Part shown: in pieces, positions 1 to 6,778 of the stretch | Position numbering within the stretch: the stretch's first letter is position 1 | Layout of the letters: every line of letters starts with the position of its first letter | DNA from: Rhodospirillales bacterium RIFCSPLOWO2_12_FULL_67_15 | GTDB lineage: Bacteria > Pseudomonadota > Alphaproteobacteria > Rhodospirillales > 2-12-FULL-67-15 | DNA: 6,778 bases | NCBI GenBank assembly: GCA_001830475.1 | Contig: MIAC01000098.1 | Coordinates: 1 to 6,778 of the forward strand | Reading direction: 5' to 3' | The notes under the pieces: generated by a model | What the model was told of the DNA's origin: nothing | Seen by the model: only the letters and a program-made list of their open reading frames with translations | The model's database searches: none | Made by a program: the position numbers and the translations under genes

Positions 1-513
1 ATGTTCGGCGGGCGCATCGCCGAGGAGATCGTTTTCGGCGCGGAGAACGTCACCACCGGCGCGACCAACGACATTCAACAGGCGACGGTGATCGCCCGGC
101 GCATGGTCATGGAATTCGGCTTCAGCGAGAAATTGGGGCGGCTGCGCTACGCCTCCGACGAGGAGGAGATCTTCCTCGGCCATTCGGTGGCGCAACGCAA
201 GAACGTCTCGGACGCGACCGCCAAGATCATCGACGACGAGGTTCGCCGCCTGATCGACGACGCCGAGGCCAAGGCGCGCAAGATACTGAACGAGCGCCGC
301 AAGGACCTTGAAACCTTGGCCCAAGCGTTGCTCGAACACGAATCCTTGTCCGGCGACGAAGTGAAGGCGGTTTTGCGCGGCGAAACCATCGTCCGCCCGG
401 AGGAGCCGCCCGCGGCCGAGCGCGGCGCGGGGCGGAAAGCCTCGGTGCCCACCAGCGGCGGCAAGGGCCCGGTTCGCCGCCCGATGGGCGCCGAGCCCCA
501 AACCGAGCCCTGA
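1..513 (+). CDS. ftsH: ATP-dependent zinc metalloprotease FtsH, C-terminal part (5' end outside window)
   Basis: This is the last 170 residues of FtsH, the membrane-anchored AAA+ protease that degrades misfolded membrane proteins and selected regulators. The membrane segments, AAA module and HExxH zinc site lie upstream of the window. The first ATG is an internal methionine of the conserved stretch before GGRIAEE, not the gene start. Fragment residues 1-24 carry GGRIAEEIVFG and TGATNDI; by comparison with E. coli FtsH, D24 should be the third zinc ligand. Residues 40-125 (GFSEKLG, FLGHSVA, then a helical region) match the protease domain's C-terminal helices. The tail from about residue 133 is rich in Pro, Gly, Ala and Arg, lacks conserved motifs, and resembles the disordered tails of alphaproteobacterial FtsH. 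The TGA stop is followed by folP after 26 nt. Identification is very secure; only the 5' truncation limits it. Confidence 0.97.
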   Translation: MFGGRIAEEIVFGAENVTTGATNDIQQATVIARRMVMEFGFSEKLGRLRYASDEEEIFLGHSVAQRKNVSDATAKIIDDEVRRLIDDAEAKARKILNERRKDLETLAQALLEHESLSGDEVKAVLRGETIVRPEEPPAAERGAGRKASVPTSGGKGPVRRPMGAEPQTEP

Positions 514-539
514 GCGCGCCGCCCGCCACCTTCGCCGGA

Positions 540-1355
540 TTGGCCCTCGGCCAGCCACGGGTCATGGGCGTCGTCAACGTCACCCCGGACAGTTTTTCCG
601 ACGGCGGCGAGACCCCGGACGCGGAAGCGGCGATCGCGCGCGGGCGCGCCATGCTCGCCGCCGGCGCCGACATCATCGACGTCGGCGGCGAATCGACCCG
701 CCCCGGGGCCGCGTCGCTCGATCCGGCGGAAGAACAGAGCCGAATCGTACCCGTGATCCGCGCGCTCGCCGCCGACGGTGCGGTGGTTTCGGCGGACACG
801 CGCCATGCGGCGGTGATGGCGGCGGCGGTCGCGGCCGGGGCGCGCATCGTCAACGACGTTTCCGCGTTGTCCGCCGAGCCCGGATCGCTCGCCCAGGCGG
901 CGCAAAGCGGCGCGCACGTGATCCTGATGCACATGAAGGGCGATCCCCGCACCATGCAGGACGACCCCCGCTACGACGACGTGGTGGCGGAGGTCGCCGC
1001 TTATCTCGCCGAGCGCATCGAGGCTTGCGTCCGCGCCGGAATTCCACGCGCGAAGATCGCGGTCGACCCCGGCATCGGCTTCGGCAAGACCGTCACCCAC
1101 AATGTCGCGCTGATCGCGAATCTGGGCCGGCTCAAGGAGCTCGGCTGTCCGGTCGTGCTCGGGGTTTCGCGCAAGAGCTTCATCGGAAAATTGAGCCGGA
1201 ACGAACCGCCCCAGGAGCGCCTCGCCGGCTCGCTCGCCGCCGCGCTCGCCGGAATCGCGCGCGGCGCCGACATCGTCCGCGTCCACGACGTCGCCGAAAC
1301 CCGCCAGGCGCTGGCGGTGTGGCGGGCGGTTTTGGAAGGCGGGCGGGGTTCTTAA
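540..1355 (+). CDS. folP: Dihydropteroate synthase (DHPS), probable TTG start
   Basis: DHPS condenses 6-hydroxymethyl-dihydropterin pyrophosphate with p-aminobenzoate to give dihydropteroate in cytoplasmic folate synthesis; it is the sulfonamide target. Counting from the TTG, the TIM-barrel signatures appear in order: NVTPDSFSDGG (13-23), DVGGESTRPGA (47-57), SADT (D86), N105 in VNDVSAL, HMKGDPRTMQ (131-140), D176 in DPGIGFGK, SRKS with K212, and RVHDV with R247/H249. By alignment from memory these match E. coli D96, N115, D185, K221, R255 and H257. Length 271 compares with 282 in E. coli. The only in-frame ATG near the front (564) would begin at MGVVNVTPD and remove the start of the first strand, so the TTG at 540 is preferred. 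A CTG at 510-512 overlapping the ftsH stop would add ten residues. No convincing Shine-Dalgarno sequence precedes any of them. Function is secure; the exact start is not. Confidence 0.95.
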   Translation: MALGQPRVMGVVNVTPDSFSDGGETPDAEAAIARGRAMLAAGADIIDVGGESTRPGAASLDPAEEQSRIVPVIRALAADGAVVSADTRHAAVMAAAVAAGARIVNDVSALSAEPGSLAQAAQSGAHVILMHMKGDPRTMQDDPRYDDVVAEVAAYLAERIEACVRAGIPRAKIAVDPGIGFGKTVTHNVALIANLGRLKELGCPVVLGVSRKSFIGKLSRNEPPQERLAGSLAAALAGIARGADIVRVHDVAETRQALAVWRAVLEGGRGS

Positions 1356-1362
1356 GAAAAAA

Positions 1363-1392
1363 TTGAGGCGCCAAGGCCCCGTCTGTTGTAAA
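1363..1392 (+). promoter_or_regulatory. Weak candidate promoter before glmM
   Basis: The 69-nt folP-glmM gap is the longest within the packed cluster and begins with an A-rich patch unusual for this DNA. It contains TTGAGG (1363-1368), an 18-nt spacer and TGTAAA (1387-1392), each matching four of six bases of the sigma70 -35 and -10 boxes. A 10-bp palindrome TTCTTAAGAA (1349-1358) sits over the folP stop just upstream. This could provide an internal promoter for glmM, but the match is modest and read-through from folP is equally plausible. Confidence 0.22.
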
Positions 1393-1424
1393 CGATTGCC
1401 GGGAGGCGCAGTCGCCAGCCAGCC

Positions 1425-2785
<1,361 letters not shown>

Positions 2786-2789
<4 letters not shown>

Positions 2790-2803
2790 AAGCCGGATCA
2801 TGA
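2786..2803 (+). other. Five-codon open frame bridging the glmM stop and thiD start
   Basis: The sequence ATGAAAGCCGGATCATGA begins one base before the glmM TGA (ATGA overlap) and ends in a TGA that overlaps the thiD ATG in a second ATGA. If translated it would give MKAGS. Such a mini-frame could pass terminating ribosomes from glmM to thiD by reinitiation, but it could also be chance. No good Shine-Dalgarno sequence is visible for either start. Confidence 0.2.
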
Positions 2804-3603
2804 AAGGACGCGTGCTGATCGTCGCCGGGTCCGATTCCGGCGGCGGCGCCGGCATCCAGGCCGATATCAAGACCGTGACCGCGCTCGGCGGTTACGCCAC
2901 GACCGCGATTACCGCGCTCACCGCCCAGAACACCACCGGCGTCTACGGCATCCATGACGTGCCAGCGGATTTCGTCGCCGAGCAGATGCGGCTCGCGCTC
3001 ATCGACATCGGCGCCGACTGCGTCAAGACCGGGATGCTGCACCGCGCCGACGTGATCGAGGCGGTGGCGGCGACGTTGCGCGAATACGCGCCGAACGTGC
3101 CGGTGGTGGTGGACCCGGTCATGGTGGCGAAAGGGGGCCACGCGCTGCTCGCGCCCGAGGCGACGCTTGCCATGCGCCACGGCATCGTCCCGCTCGCCGC
3201 CATCGTCACACCCAACGTGCCCGAAGCCGAGGCGCTGACCGGCATGACGATTCGCGACGAGAACGACGCCGCCCATGCCGCGCGCCTGATCGCGACCCTG
3301 GGGCCCAAGGCGGTCCTGATGACCGGCGGGCATCTCGCGGGCGAGACCGTGACCGATTTCTTCCTTCACGACGACAAGATCTTCGAAGTGTTCCAGAGCC
3401 CCCGCATCGAGACGCCACACACCCACGGCACCGGATGCACGCTGGCGTCCGCGATCGCCGCCGGGATCGCCCAGGGGATGGCGCTCAGGAACGCGGTGAT
3501 CCGCGCCCGCCGCTTCGTCTACAAGGCGATCGCGCAGGCCCCCGGCCTCGGCCGCGGCCACGGCCCGCTCGACCACGGCCATTCGATCCCTGAGTTCCGT
3601 TGA
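2800..3603 (+). CDS. thiD: Hydroxymethylpyrimidine/phosphomethylpyrimidine kinase ThiD
   Basis: ThiD phosphorylates 4-amino-5-hydroxymethyl-2-methylpyrimidine (HMP) and then HMP-phosphate, supplying the pyrimidine half of thiamine; it acts in the cytoplasm. The 267-residue product has the ribokinase-fold signatures in order: AGSDSGGGAGIQADIK (9-24), ALTAQNT (39-45, with the Q that in Salmonella ThiD contacts the pyrimidine), VKTGML (75-80), DPVMVAKGG (105-113), TPNVPEAE (137-144), and the anion-hole motif HGTGC (209-213) with C213 equivalent to that of E. coli ThiD. It ends with HGPLDHG (254-260), a usual ThiD C-terminal motif. The ATG at 2800 directly precedes the first beta strand, so no other start is needed. 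Its TGA is followed immediately by the next gene's ATG. Some ThiD-like kinases also phosphorylate pyridoxal; nothing here decides that. No TPP riboswitch is visible upstream, fitting its place inside an operon. Confidence 0.96.
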   Translation: MKGRVLIVAGSDSGGGAGIQADIKTVTALGGYATTAITALTAQNTTGVYGIHDVPADFVAEQMRLALIDIGADCVKTGMLHRADVIEAVAATLREYAPNVPVVVDPVMVAKGGHALLAPEATLAMRHGIVPLAAIVTPNVPEAEALTGMTIRDENDAAHAARLIATLGPKAVLMTGGHLAGETVTDFFLHDDKIFEVFQSPRIETPHTHGTGCTLASAIAAGIAQGMALRNAVIRARRFVYKAIAQAPGLGRGHGPLDHGHSIPEFR

Positions 3604-4590
3604 ATGACCGAGGAACAGTTCGACAAAGGCGGACTGACGGCCCGTGCCGGCATTGATCTCGCGATCCTCGATGCCGCTGCCCGCGTCGTCTATCAGGTTC
3701 TGGCGCCGACGCCGCAAATCCACTGGCCGTTGCTGTCGAAGCGCTGCGGCGCCGAGGTGTGGGTCAAGCATGAGAACCACACCCCGATCGGCGCCTTCAA
3801 GCTGCGCGGCGGCGTTACCTACATGCGTCGCCTCAAAGAGGCCCATCCGAAGGTCGAGGGTGTCATCACCGCCACCCGCGGCAATCACGGCCAGAGCATC
3901 GCGCTAGCCGCCCGGCAGGCGAAGTTAACGGCGGTGATCGTGGTGCCGCATGGCAACAATCCCGAGAAGAACGCCGCCATGCGGGCATTCGGCTGCGAGT
4001 TGATCGAGGAGGGCGAGGACTACCAAGCCGCCGCCGAGTTCGCCCGTGCCCTAGCCGGCCGGCGCGGCCTGCATTTCGTCGCCGCCTACCATCCCTGGCT
4101 GATCGAGGGCGTGGGAACCTACGGCCTTGAATTCCTGCGCGCGGTTCCCGATCTCGAGGTTGTTTATGTTCCGATCGGCATGGGCTCGGGCGTCAGCGGC
4201 GTTATCGCCGCGCGCAACGCGCTGAAACTCAAGACCCGCATCGTTGGCGTGGTCGCCGAAGGCGCGCCGGCCTACGCGCTGTCCTTTGCCGCCGGCAAGG
4301 CGGTCTCGACCGATGCCGCCACGACCATTGCCGACGGCTTGGCCTGCCGCGTCCCCGATCCCATGGCGGTCGATTTTATTTGCGCCCATGCCGAGCGGGT
4401 GGTGACGGTGTCCGACGGCGAAATCAAGGCGGCCATGCGCGTCTATTTCACCGACACCCACAATATCGCCGAGGGCGCTGGGGCGGCGCCGTTGGCCGCG
4501 CTTCTCAAGGAACGGCGGGGCGGCAAGGTAGGGTTAGTCCTGTCGGGCGGCAACGCCGACCAAGCGCTGTTTCGCGAGGTGTTGGGATGA
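3604..4590 (+). CDS. PLP-dependent threonine dehydratase-family enzyme (fold type II)
   Basis: This 328-residue cytoplasmic enzyme should use pyridoxal phosphate to dehydrate and deaminate a beta-hydroxy amino acid such as threonine or serine to a 2-oxo acid and ammonia. Visible landmarks are the Schiff-base motif AFKLRGG with K66, the cofactor-contacting loop TRGNHGQS (91-98), the phosphate-binding glycine loop GMGSGVSG (192-199) and SGGN (314-317), whose serine would face the pyridine nitrogen. It lacks an ACT regulatory domain, so it resembles short catabolic enzymes (TdcB length, about 329) more than biosynthetic IlvA. The loops depart from the usual SxGNHxQG and GGGGL forms, so the substrate could instead be serine, hydroxyaspartate, phenylserine or a hydroxyectoine product. 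It starts directly after the thiD stop with no clear Shine-Dalgarno site. By hand count about one codon in five near its start ends in A or T, roughly twice the thiD rate, including rare CTA and TTA codons; this hints at a separate origin. Confidence 0.88.
   Translation: MTEEQFDKGGLTARAGIDLAILDAAARVVYQVLAPTPQIHWPLLSKRCGAEVWVKHENHTPIGAFKLRGGVTYMRRLKEAHPKVEGVITATRGNHGQSIALAARQAKLTAVIVVPHGNNPEKNAAMRAFGCELIEEGEDYQAAAEFARALAGRRGLHFVAAYHPWLIEGVGTYGLEFLRAVPDLEVVYVPIGMGSGVSGVIAARNALKLKTRIVGVVAEGAPAYALSFAAGKAVSTDAATTIADGLACRVPDPMAVDFICAHAERVVTVSDGEIKAAMRVYFTDTHNIAEGAGAAPLAALLKERRGGKVGLVLSGGNADQALFREVLG
4574..4579 (+). promoter_or_regulatory. Shine-Dalgarno site deciding the GNAT gene start
   Basis: GCGAGG lies 7 nt before the ATG at 4587 and inside the end of the dehydratase gene. 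The GNAT reading frame is open further upstream, with another ATG at 4380. This site and the ATGA overlap with the dehydratase stop make 4587 the best start and suggest coupled translation. Confidence 0.5.
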
Positions 4591-5009
4591 GCGATAACGC
4601 CATGACAATGGTTTATGCCCGCGAATCCGCGCTCGATCCGGAGGAATTCACGGACGTGCTTCGCCGCTCCGGGCTTGCCGCCCGCCGTCAGGTGGACGAG
4701 CCCGACCGCATCCGGGCCATGGCCAGGAACGCCAATCTGACGCTTACCGCCCGCGATTCGGGCGGGGGCCTGATCGGCGTCGCCCGTTCGCTCACCGATT
4801 TCGCCTATTGCTGCTATCTCTCCGATCTCGCCGTGGACGCGGCGTGGCAGAGGCGGGGAATCGGGCGGGAACTGATCCGCCGCACCCGGGAGGCGGCGGG
4901 GCCGGGGGCGACGCTGCTGCTTCTGTCGGCGCCGAACGCGATGGACTATTACCGGCGAATCGGGATGGCCAAGATCGAGAACGGATTCGCCTTCGCGCGC
5001 GAGCGATAG
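4587..5009 (+). CDS. GNAT family N-acetyltransferase
   Basis: This encodes a 140-residue single-domain GNAT protein that should transfer acetyl from acetyl-CoA to an amine; the substrate cannot be read from the sequence. The core signature is strand [10 protein letters not shown] (78-87) followed by the acetyl-CoA pyrophosphate loop [10 protein letters not shown] (88-97), which matches Q/RxxGxG/A. The region near YYRRIGM (121-127) supplies the usual C-terminal tyrosine, and a last strand with NGFAF (132-136) closes the fold. The start at 4587 overlaps the dehydratase stop as ATGA and has a good upstream Shine-Dalgarno site; further methionines at codons 6 and 8 are alternatives. No signal peptide or membrane segment is visible. 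Gene packing suggests it is made together with the dehydratase, perhaps acting on a related amino acid or amine, but that is inference. The family assignment is firm. Confidence 0.9.
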   Translation: MSDNAMTMVYARESALDPEEFTDVLRRSGLAARRQVDEPDRIRAMARNANLTLTARDSGGGLIGVARSLTDFAYCCYLSDLAVDAAWQRRGIGRELIRRTREAAGPGATLLLLSAPNAMDYYRRIGMAKIENGFAFARER

Positions 5010-5031
5010 AGCGCCTTGTTGCCCTGGAAAG

Positions 5032-5060
5032 TTGGCGATTCGGCCTTTTTCGGCTAGCAT
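5032..5060 (+). promoter_or_regulatory. Candidate sigma70 promoter for the SPOR lipoprotein gene
   Basis: In the 92-nt gap between the GNAT and SPOR genes, TTGGCG (5032-5037), a 17-nt spacer and TAGCAT (5055-5060) each match four of six consensus bases at ideal spacing. Transcription would begin near 5067, leaving a leader of about 35 nt. Three TTCGGC hexamers (5039, 5049, 5070) lie within and just after it. CGGGA (5092-5096), 5 nt before the ATG, may serve as a weak ribosome-binding site. Confidence 0.45.
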
Positions 5061-5101
5061 GAATCGATTTTCGGCCGAGTTGGGGAAAGATCGGGATTCG
5101 A

Positions 5102-6523
5102 ATGGCGCGCGGCGGACGGAAGCCCGGGACGGGAGTGGCGTTCGCGCTGGCGTCGGCGCTCGTTCTCGCGGGCTGCGGCGGGGCGCAGGACTTGAACCTG
5201 TTCAGCCCCTCCTTCTGGTCCATGAGTCCGCTTCAGACGATCGGGGACAACGATCTCGCCGAACTCGGCCTCGCCGAACTCGCCAAGGGCAATCACGTCG
5301 CGGCCGACAACTATTTCCAGAAGGCGCTCAAGGTCAATCCCAAGGACGTGCACGCCTTGCTCGGCGCCGGCATGCTCTACCAGCAGACCGGGCAGGCGAC
5401 CAAGGCGCGCGAGATGTACGAAGCCGTCCTCGCGCTCAGGCCGAGGGAATCCGACCGGCTCGTGCCGTTCGCCGAAACGCCGAAACCGCTCGCCGACATC
5501 GCCAGCGCCGGCCTCGGTCAGATCGAAGGCCGGCCCTCGACCGCCGGGCCGGGCCTGGAGCCGCCGCCGGGCGGCGTCGCGGGCGCGCCGAGCGCAAGCC
5601 TGATGCTCGGGCGGACGGCGGCGTCTCCGCCGCCGACGAGCGGACCGGGCGTGACCTCGCTGCGCCCGCTCGGGCCCGGCGTGGCCGAGGCCGCCCAGCG
5701 GACCGGGCCGATCGGTCCGCGATTCGTGGGAGGGGACAGTAACATCGTCTCGCGCTTCACCACCCTCAGGACCTTGCGCGAGCAGGGCCTGGTCACGGCG
5801 GAGGAATACAACGCCCGCCGCCAAGCGAACATCGGCGCGCTTCTGCCGCTCACGTCGCCGCCGCCCTCGGCCGGGCTCGAGCGGCCGGTGCCCGCGACCG
5901 ACCAAATCGTCGGCCGGCTGAGGGCGATCGGCCGGGCCCTCGAAATGCGCGCGCTCACGGTCGCGCAGCACGCCTCGGAGCGGGCGATGATTCTGGACGC
6001 GCTGCTGCCGGCGGCGCCGGTCGTGGTCGCCAATCCCGGCGTGCCGCCGAGAGAGATGATGGCGGCGGCGGACGCCGTGCGCCGGATCGAATACTTGCGC
6101 GACGGCGGTCTCGTCGGCGGCGAGGAATACGCGCGCGAACGCAAAGCGGTCGAGGTCGCCATGACCCCGCCCGCGCCCGAACCGCCGCCGCCCGCGGCCG
6201 AGGAGACACCCGCCGCTCCCGCCGCCGCGGCTCCGCCGGCCGCGAAAGGTCCGGCCGCGGTCAAGGGCGGTGCGACGGTGCATCTCGCCTCCTACCGCTC
6301 GCGCCAGCAGGCGGACCGGGGCTGGCAGCAGATCCAGCGCGCGCACAGCGAAATTCTCGGCAAACTTAAGCCGGATATCGCCGAGGTCAATCTCGGCTCG
6401 GGCAAGGGAACGTATTTCCGCTTGAAGGCGGGGCCGCTCGCCAATAAAGACGCGGCGGCCGACATCTGCCGTCAGCTCAAGCAACGCCGCCAATATTGCG
6501 AGCCCGCCGCGGGCGACGGCTGA
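5102..6523 (+). CDS. TPR- and SPOR-domain lipoprotein with three SHOCT-like repeats
   Basis: This 473-residue protein is probably a periplasm-facing lipoprotein that binds peptidoglycan. The N-terminus has basic residues (R3, R6, K7), a hydrophobic stretch (11-23) and a lipobox LAGC ending at C25. Residues 50-82 and 85-114 form two TPR-like helical hairpins (NYFQKAL, AREMYEAVL). A Pro/Gly/Ala-rich linker follows. Three short segments, at about 218-249, 269-303 and 325-356, resemble SHOCT motifs; the first and third share LR..GLV..EEY. A Pro/Ala linker (355-388) leads to a SPOR domain at about 390-468, with VHLASYRS, GKGTYFRLKAGPL and a cysteine pair (C456, C466). SPOR domains bind glycan strands stripped of stem peptides, typical of division septa. 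It has its own candidate promoter and likely lies outside the upstream operon. Role in division or envelope assembly is inferred from domains only; no specific gene name is justified. Confidence 0.88.
   Translation: MARGGRKPGTGVAFALASALVLAGCGGAQDLNLFSPSFWSMSPLQTIGDNDLAELGLAELAKGNHVAADNYFQKALKVNPKDVHALLGAGMLYQQTGQATKAREMYEAVLALRPRESDRLVPFAETPKPLADIASAGLGQIEGRPSTAGPGLEPPPGGVAGAPSASLMLGRTAASPPPTSGPGVTSLRPLGPGVAEAAQRTGPIGPRFVGGDSNIVSRFTTLRTLREQGLVTAEEYNARRQANIGALLPLTSPPPSAGLERPVPATDQIVGRLRAIGRALEMRALTVAQHASERAMILDALLPAAPVVVANPGVPPREMMAAADAVRRIEYLRDGGLVGGEEYARERKAVEVAMTPPAPEPPPPAAEETPAAPAAAAPPAAKGPAAVKGGATVHLASYRSRQQADRGWQQIQRAHSEILGKLKPDIAEVNLGSGKGTYFRLKAGPLANKDAAADICRQLKQRRQYCEPAAGDG
5753..5848 (+). 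repeat. SHOCT-like repeat 1 (codons 218-249 of the SPOR lipoprotein)
   Basis: The encoded segment runs from RFTTLRTLREQGL to the ALLP that closes it. It has the short amphipathic helix, GLVT turn and EEY-xxxR helix pattern of SHOCT domains. It aligns without gaps to the third copy over 25 residues with 12 identities by hand. Confidence 0.5.
5906..6010 (+). repeat. SHOCT-like repeat 2, divergent (codons 269-303)
   Basis: It aligns in register with repeat 1 and ends in the same ALLP followed by a proline-rich linker, with 7 of 25 identities by hand. The GLV turn and EEY are lost (RAL and AQH instead), so it is a decayed or specialised copy, or only a coincidental resemblance. Confidence 0.3.
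6074..6169 (+). repeat. SHOCT-like repeat 3 (codons 325-356)
   Basis: It encodes AVRRIEYLRDGGLV followed by GGEEYARERK, the clearest SHOCT-like copy together with repeat 1. It runs directly into the Pro/Ala linker before the SPOR domain. Confidence 0.5.
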
Positions 6524-6550
6524 CGCGCGCGGCTTTCGTTTGCACGATCG

Positions 6551-6763
6551 CTATTGACGCTGGACGGGTGCGGGTCGAATTGGTCCGCCGCCGCGGCCCA
6601 TCGCGCCGCCGGTCGTCGCGCTTCCCGTGCCGCCGCGCGGGCTGACCGTGATCACGACTTCGGAGCCGCGGAGACGGGAGGCCTGGATCTGCACCGTGGC
6701 GACGCGATCGTCGCGCATGAAGGTGAGGGTGCTGACCGTGGCGCGGATGAAGGTGACTTCCTG
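6551..6763 (-). CDS. C-terminal end of an unidentified reverse-strand gene, cut by an in-frame TGA
   Basis: Read on the reverse strand, positions 6763 to 6551 give 70 residues ending at TAG (6553-6551). Nearly all codons end in G or C, and the alternating pattern (ATVSTLTFMRDD, VATVQIQASRL, SEVVITVSPRGG) suggests a beta-rich domain followed by a Gly/Pro-rich tail. I do not recognise a family. The frame is coding-like right up to a TGA at 6766-6764, beyond which PGLG continues to the window edge. The only standard start inside is ATG at 6718-6716, giving 55 residues and leaving out the upstream coding-like strand. So this is either a pseudogene with a Trp-to-stop change, a sequencing error near a sequence end, or a small gene starting at 6718. 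It converges on the SPOR gene with 27 nt between their stops; I see no convincing terminator hairpin there. Confidence 0.4.
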   Translation of the reverse strand, partial: QEVTFIRATVSTLTFMRDDRVATVQIQASRLRGSEVVITVSPRGGTGSATTGGAMGRGGGPIRPAPVQRQ

Positions 6764-6778
6764 TCAGCCGAGGCCCGG

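Noticed and set aside
1..3. ATG at position 1 as a true gene start
   Set aside because: The residue is an internal methionine of the conserved FtsH protease domain; the gene begins outside the window.
4380..4586. A longer GNAT protein starting at 4380
   Set aside because: The extra 69 residues lie wholly inside the dehydratase gene, are Arg/Gly-rich, and a better start with a Shine-Dalgarno site exists at 4587.
5054..6493. A 479-codon reverse-strand open frame opposite the SPOR gene
   Set aside because: It is an Arg/Gly-rich shadow of a gene with a clear lipobox, TPRs and SPOR domain on the + strand.
6501..6550. A terminator between the SPOR gene and the reverse-strand frame
   Set aside because: Only a 5-bp stem (GCCCG/CGGGC) inside the coding end is visible, with no following T-run.

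Overview
The window is a GC-rich stretch from what looks like an alphaproteobacterium, most likely Rhodospirillales or a relative. Three things suggest this: the gene order ftsH-folP-glmM-thiD, the strong preference for G or C at third codon positions, and a TPR/SPOR envelope lipoprotein of a style common in that group. The assignment rests on remembered family patterns, not on a search.

Layout. Positions 1-513 hold the 3' end of ftsH (membrane AAA+ zinc protease). Then, all on the + strand and tightly packed, come folP (dihydropteroate synthase, 540-1355, probably a TTG start), glmM (phosphoglucosamine mutase, 1425-2789), thiD (HMP/HMP-P kinase, 2800-3603), a PLP-dependent threonine-dehydratase-family enzyme (3604-4590) and a small GNAT acetyltransferase (4587-5009). 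The junctions are 26, 69 and 10 nt, then 0 nt, then a 4-nt ATGA overlap. This looks like one transcription unit or a main operon with an internal promoter before glmM. A 92-nt gap with a plausible sigma70 promoter separates it from a 473-residue lipoprotein gene (5102-6523) with TPRs, three internal SHOCT-like repeats and a C-terminal SPOR domain. The last 255 bases carry the 3' end of a convergent reverse-strand reading frame that is interrupted by an in-frame TGA close to the window edge.

How the genes relate. FtsH does membrane proteolysis, FolP makes the folate precursor, GlmM makes glucosamine-1-P for UDP-GlcNAc (peptidoglycan and LPS), ThiD makes the thiamine pyrimidine, and the SPOR protein probably binds septal peptidoglycan. 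The first four are housekeeping genes kept together by ancestry more than by pathway. The dehydratase/GNAT pair is the accessory part: it is translationally packed, and the dehydratase has noticeably more A/T-ending codons than thiD, so it may have joined the operon later.

I found no mobile element, CRISPR array, tRNA, rRNA or clear novel defence-type system. The points most worth a second look are the triplicated SHOCT-like repeat in the SPOR lipoprotein and the interrupted reverse-strand frame at the right end.
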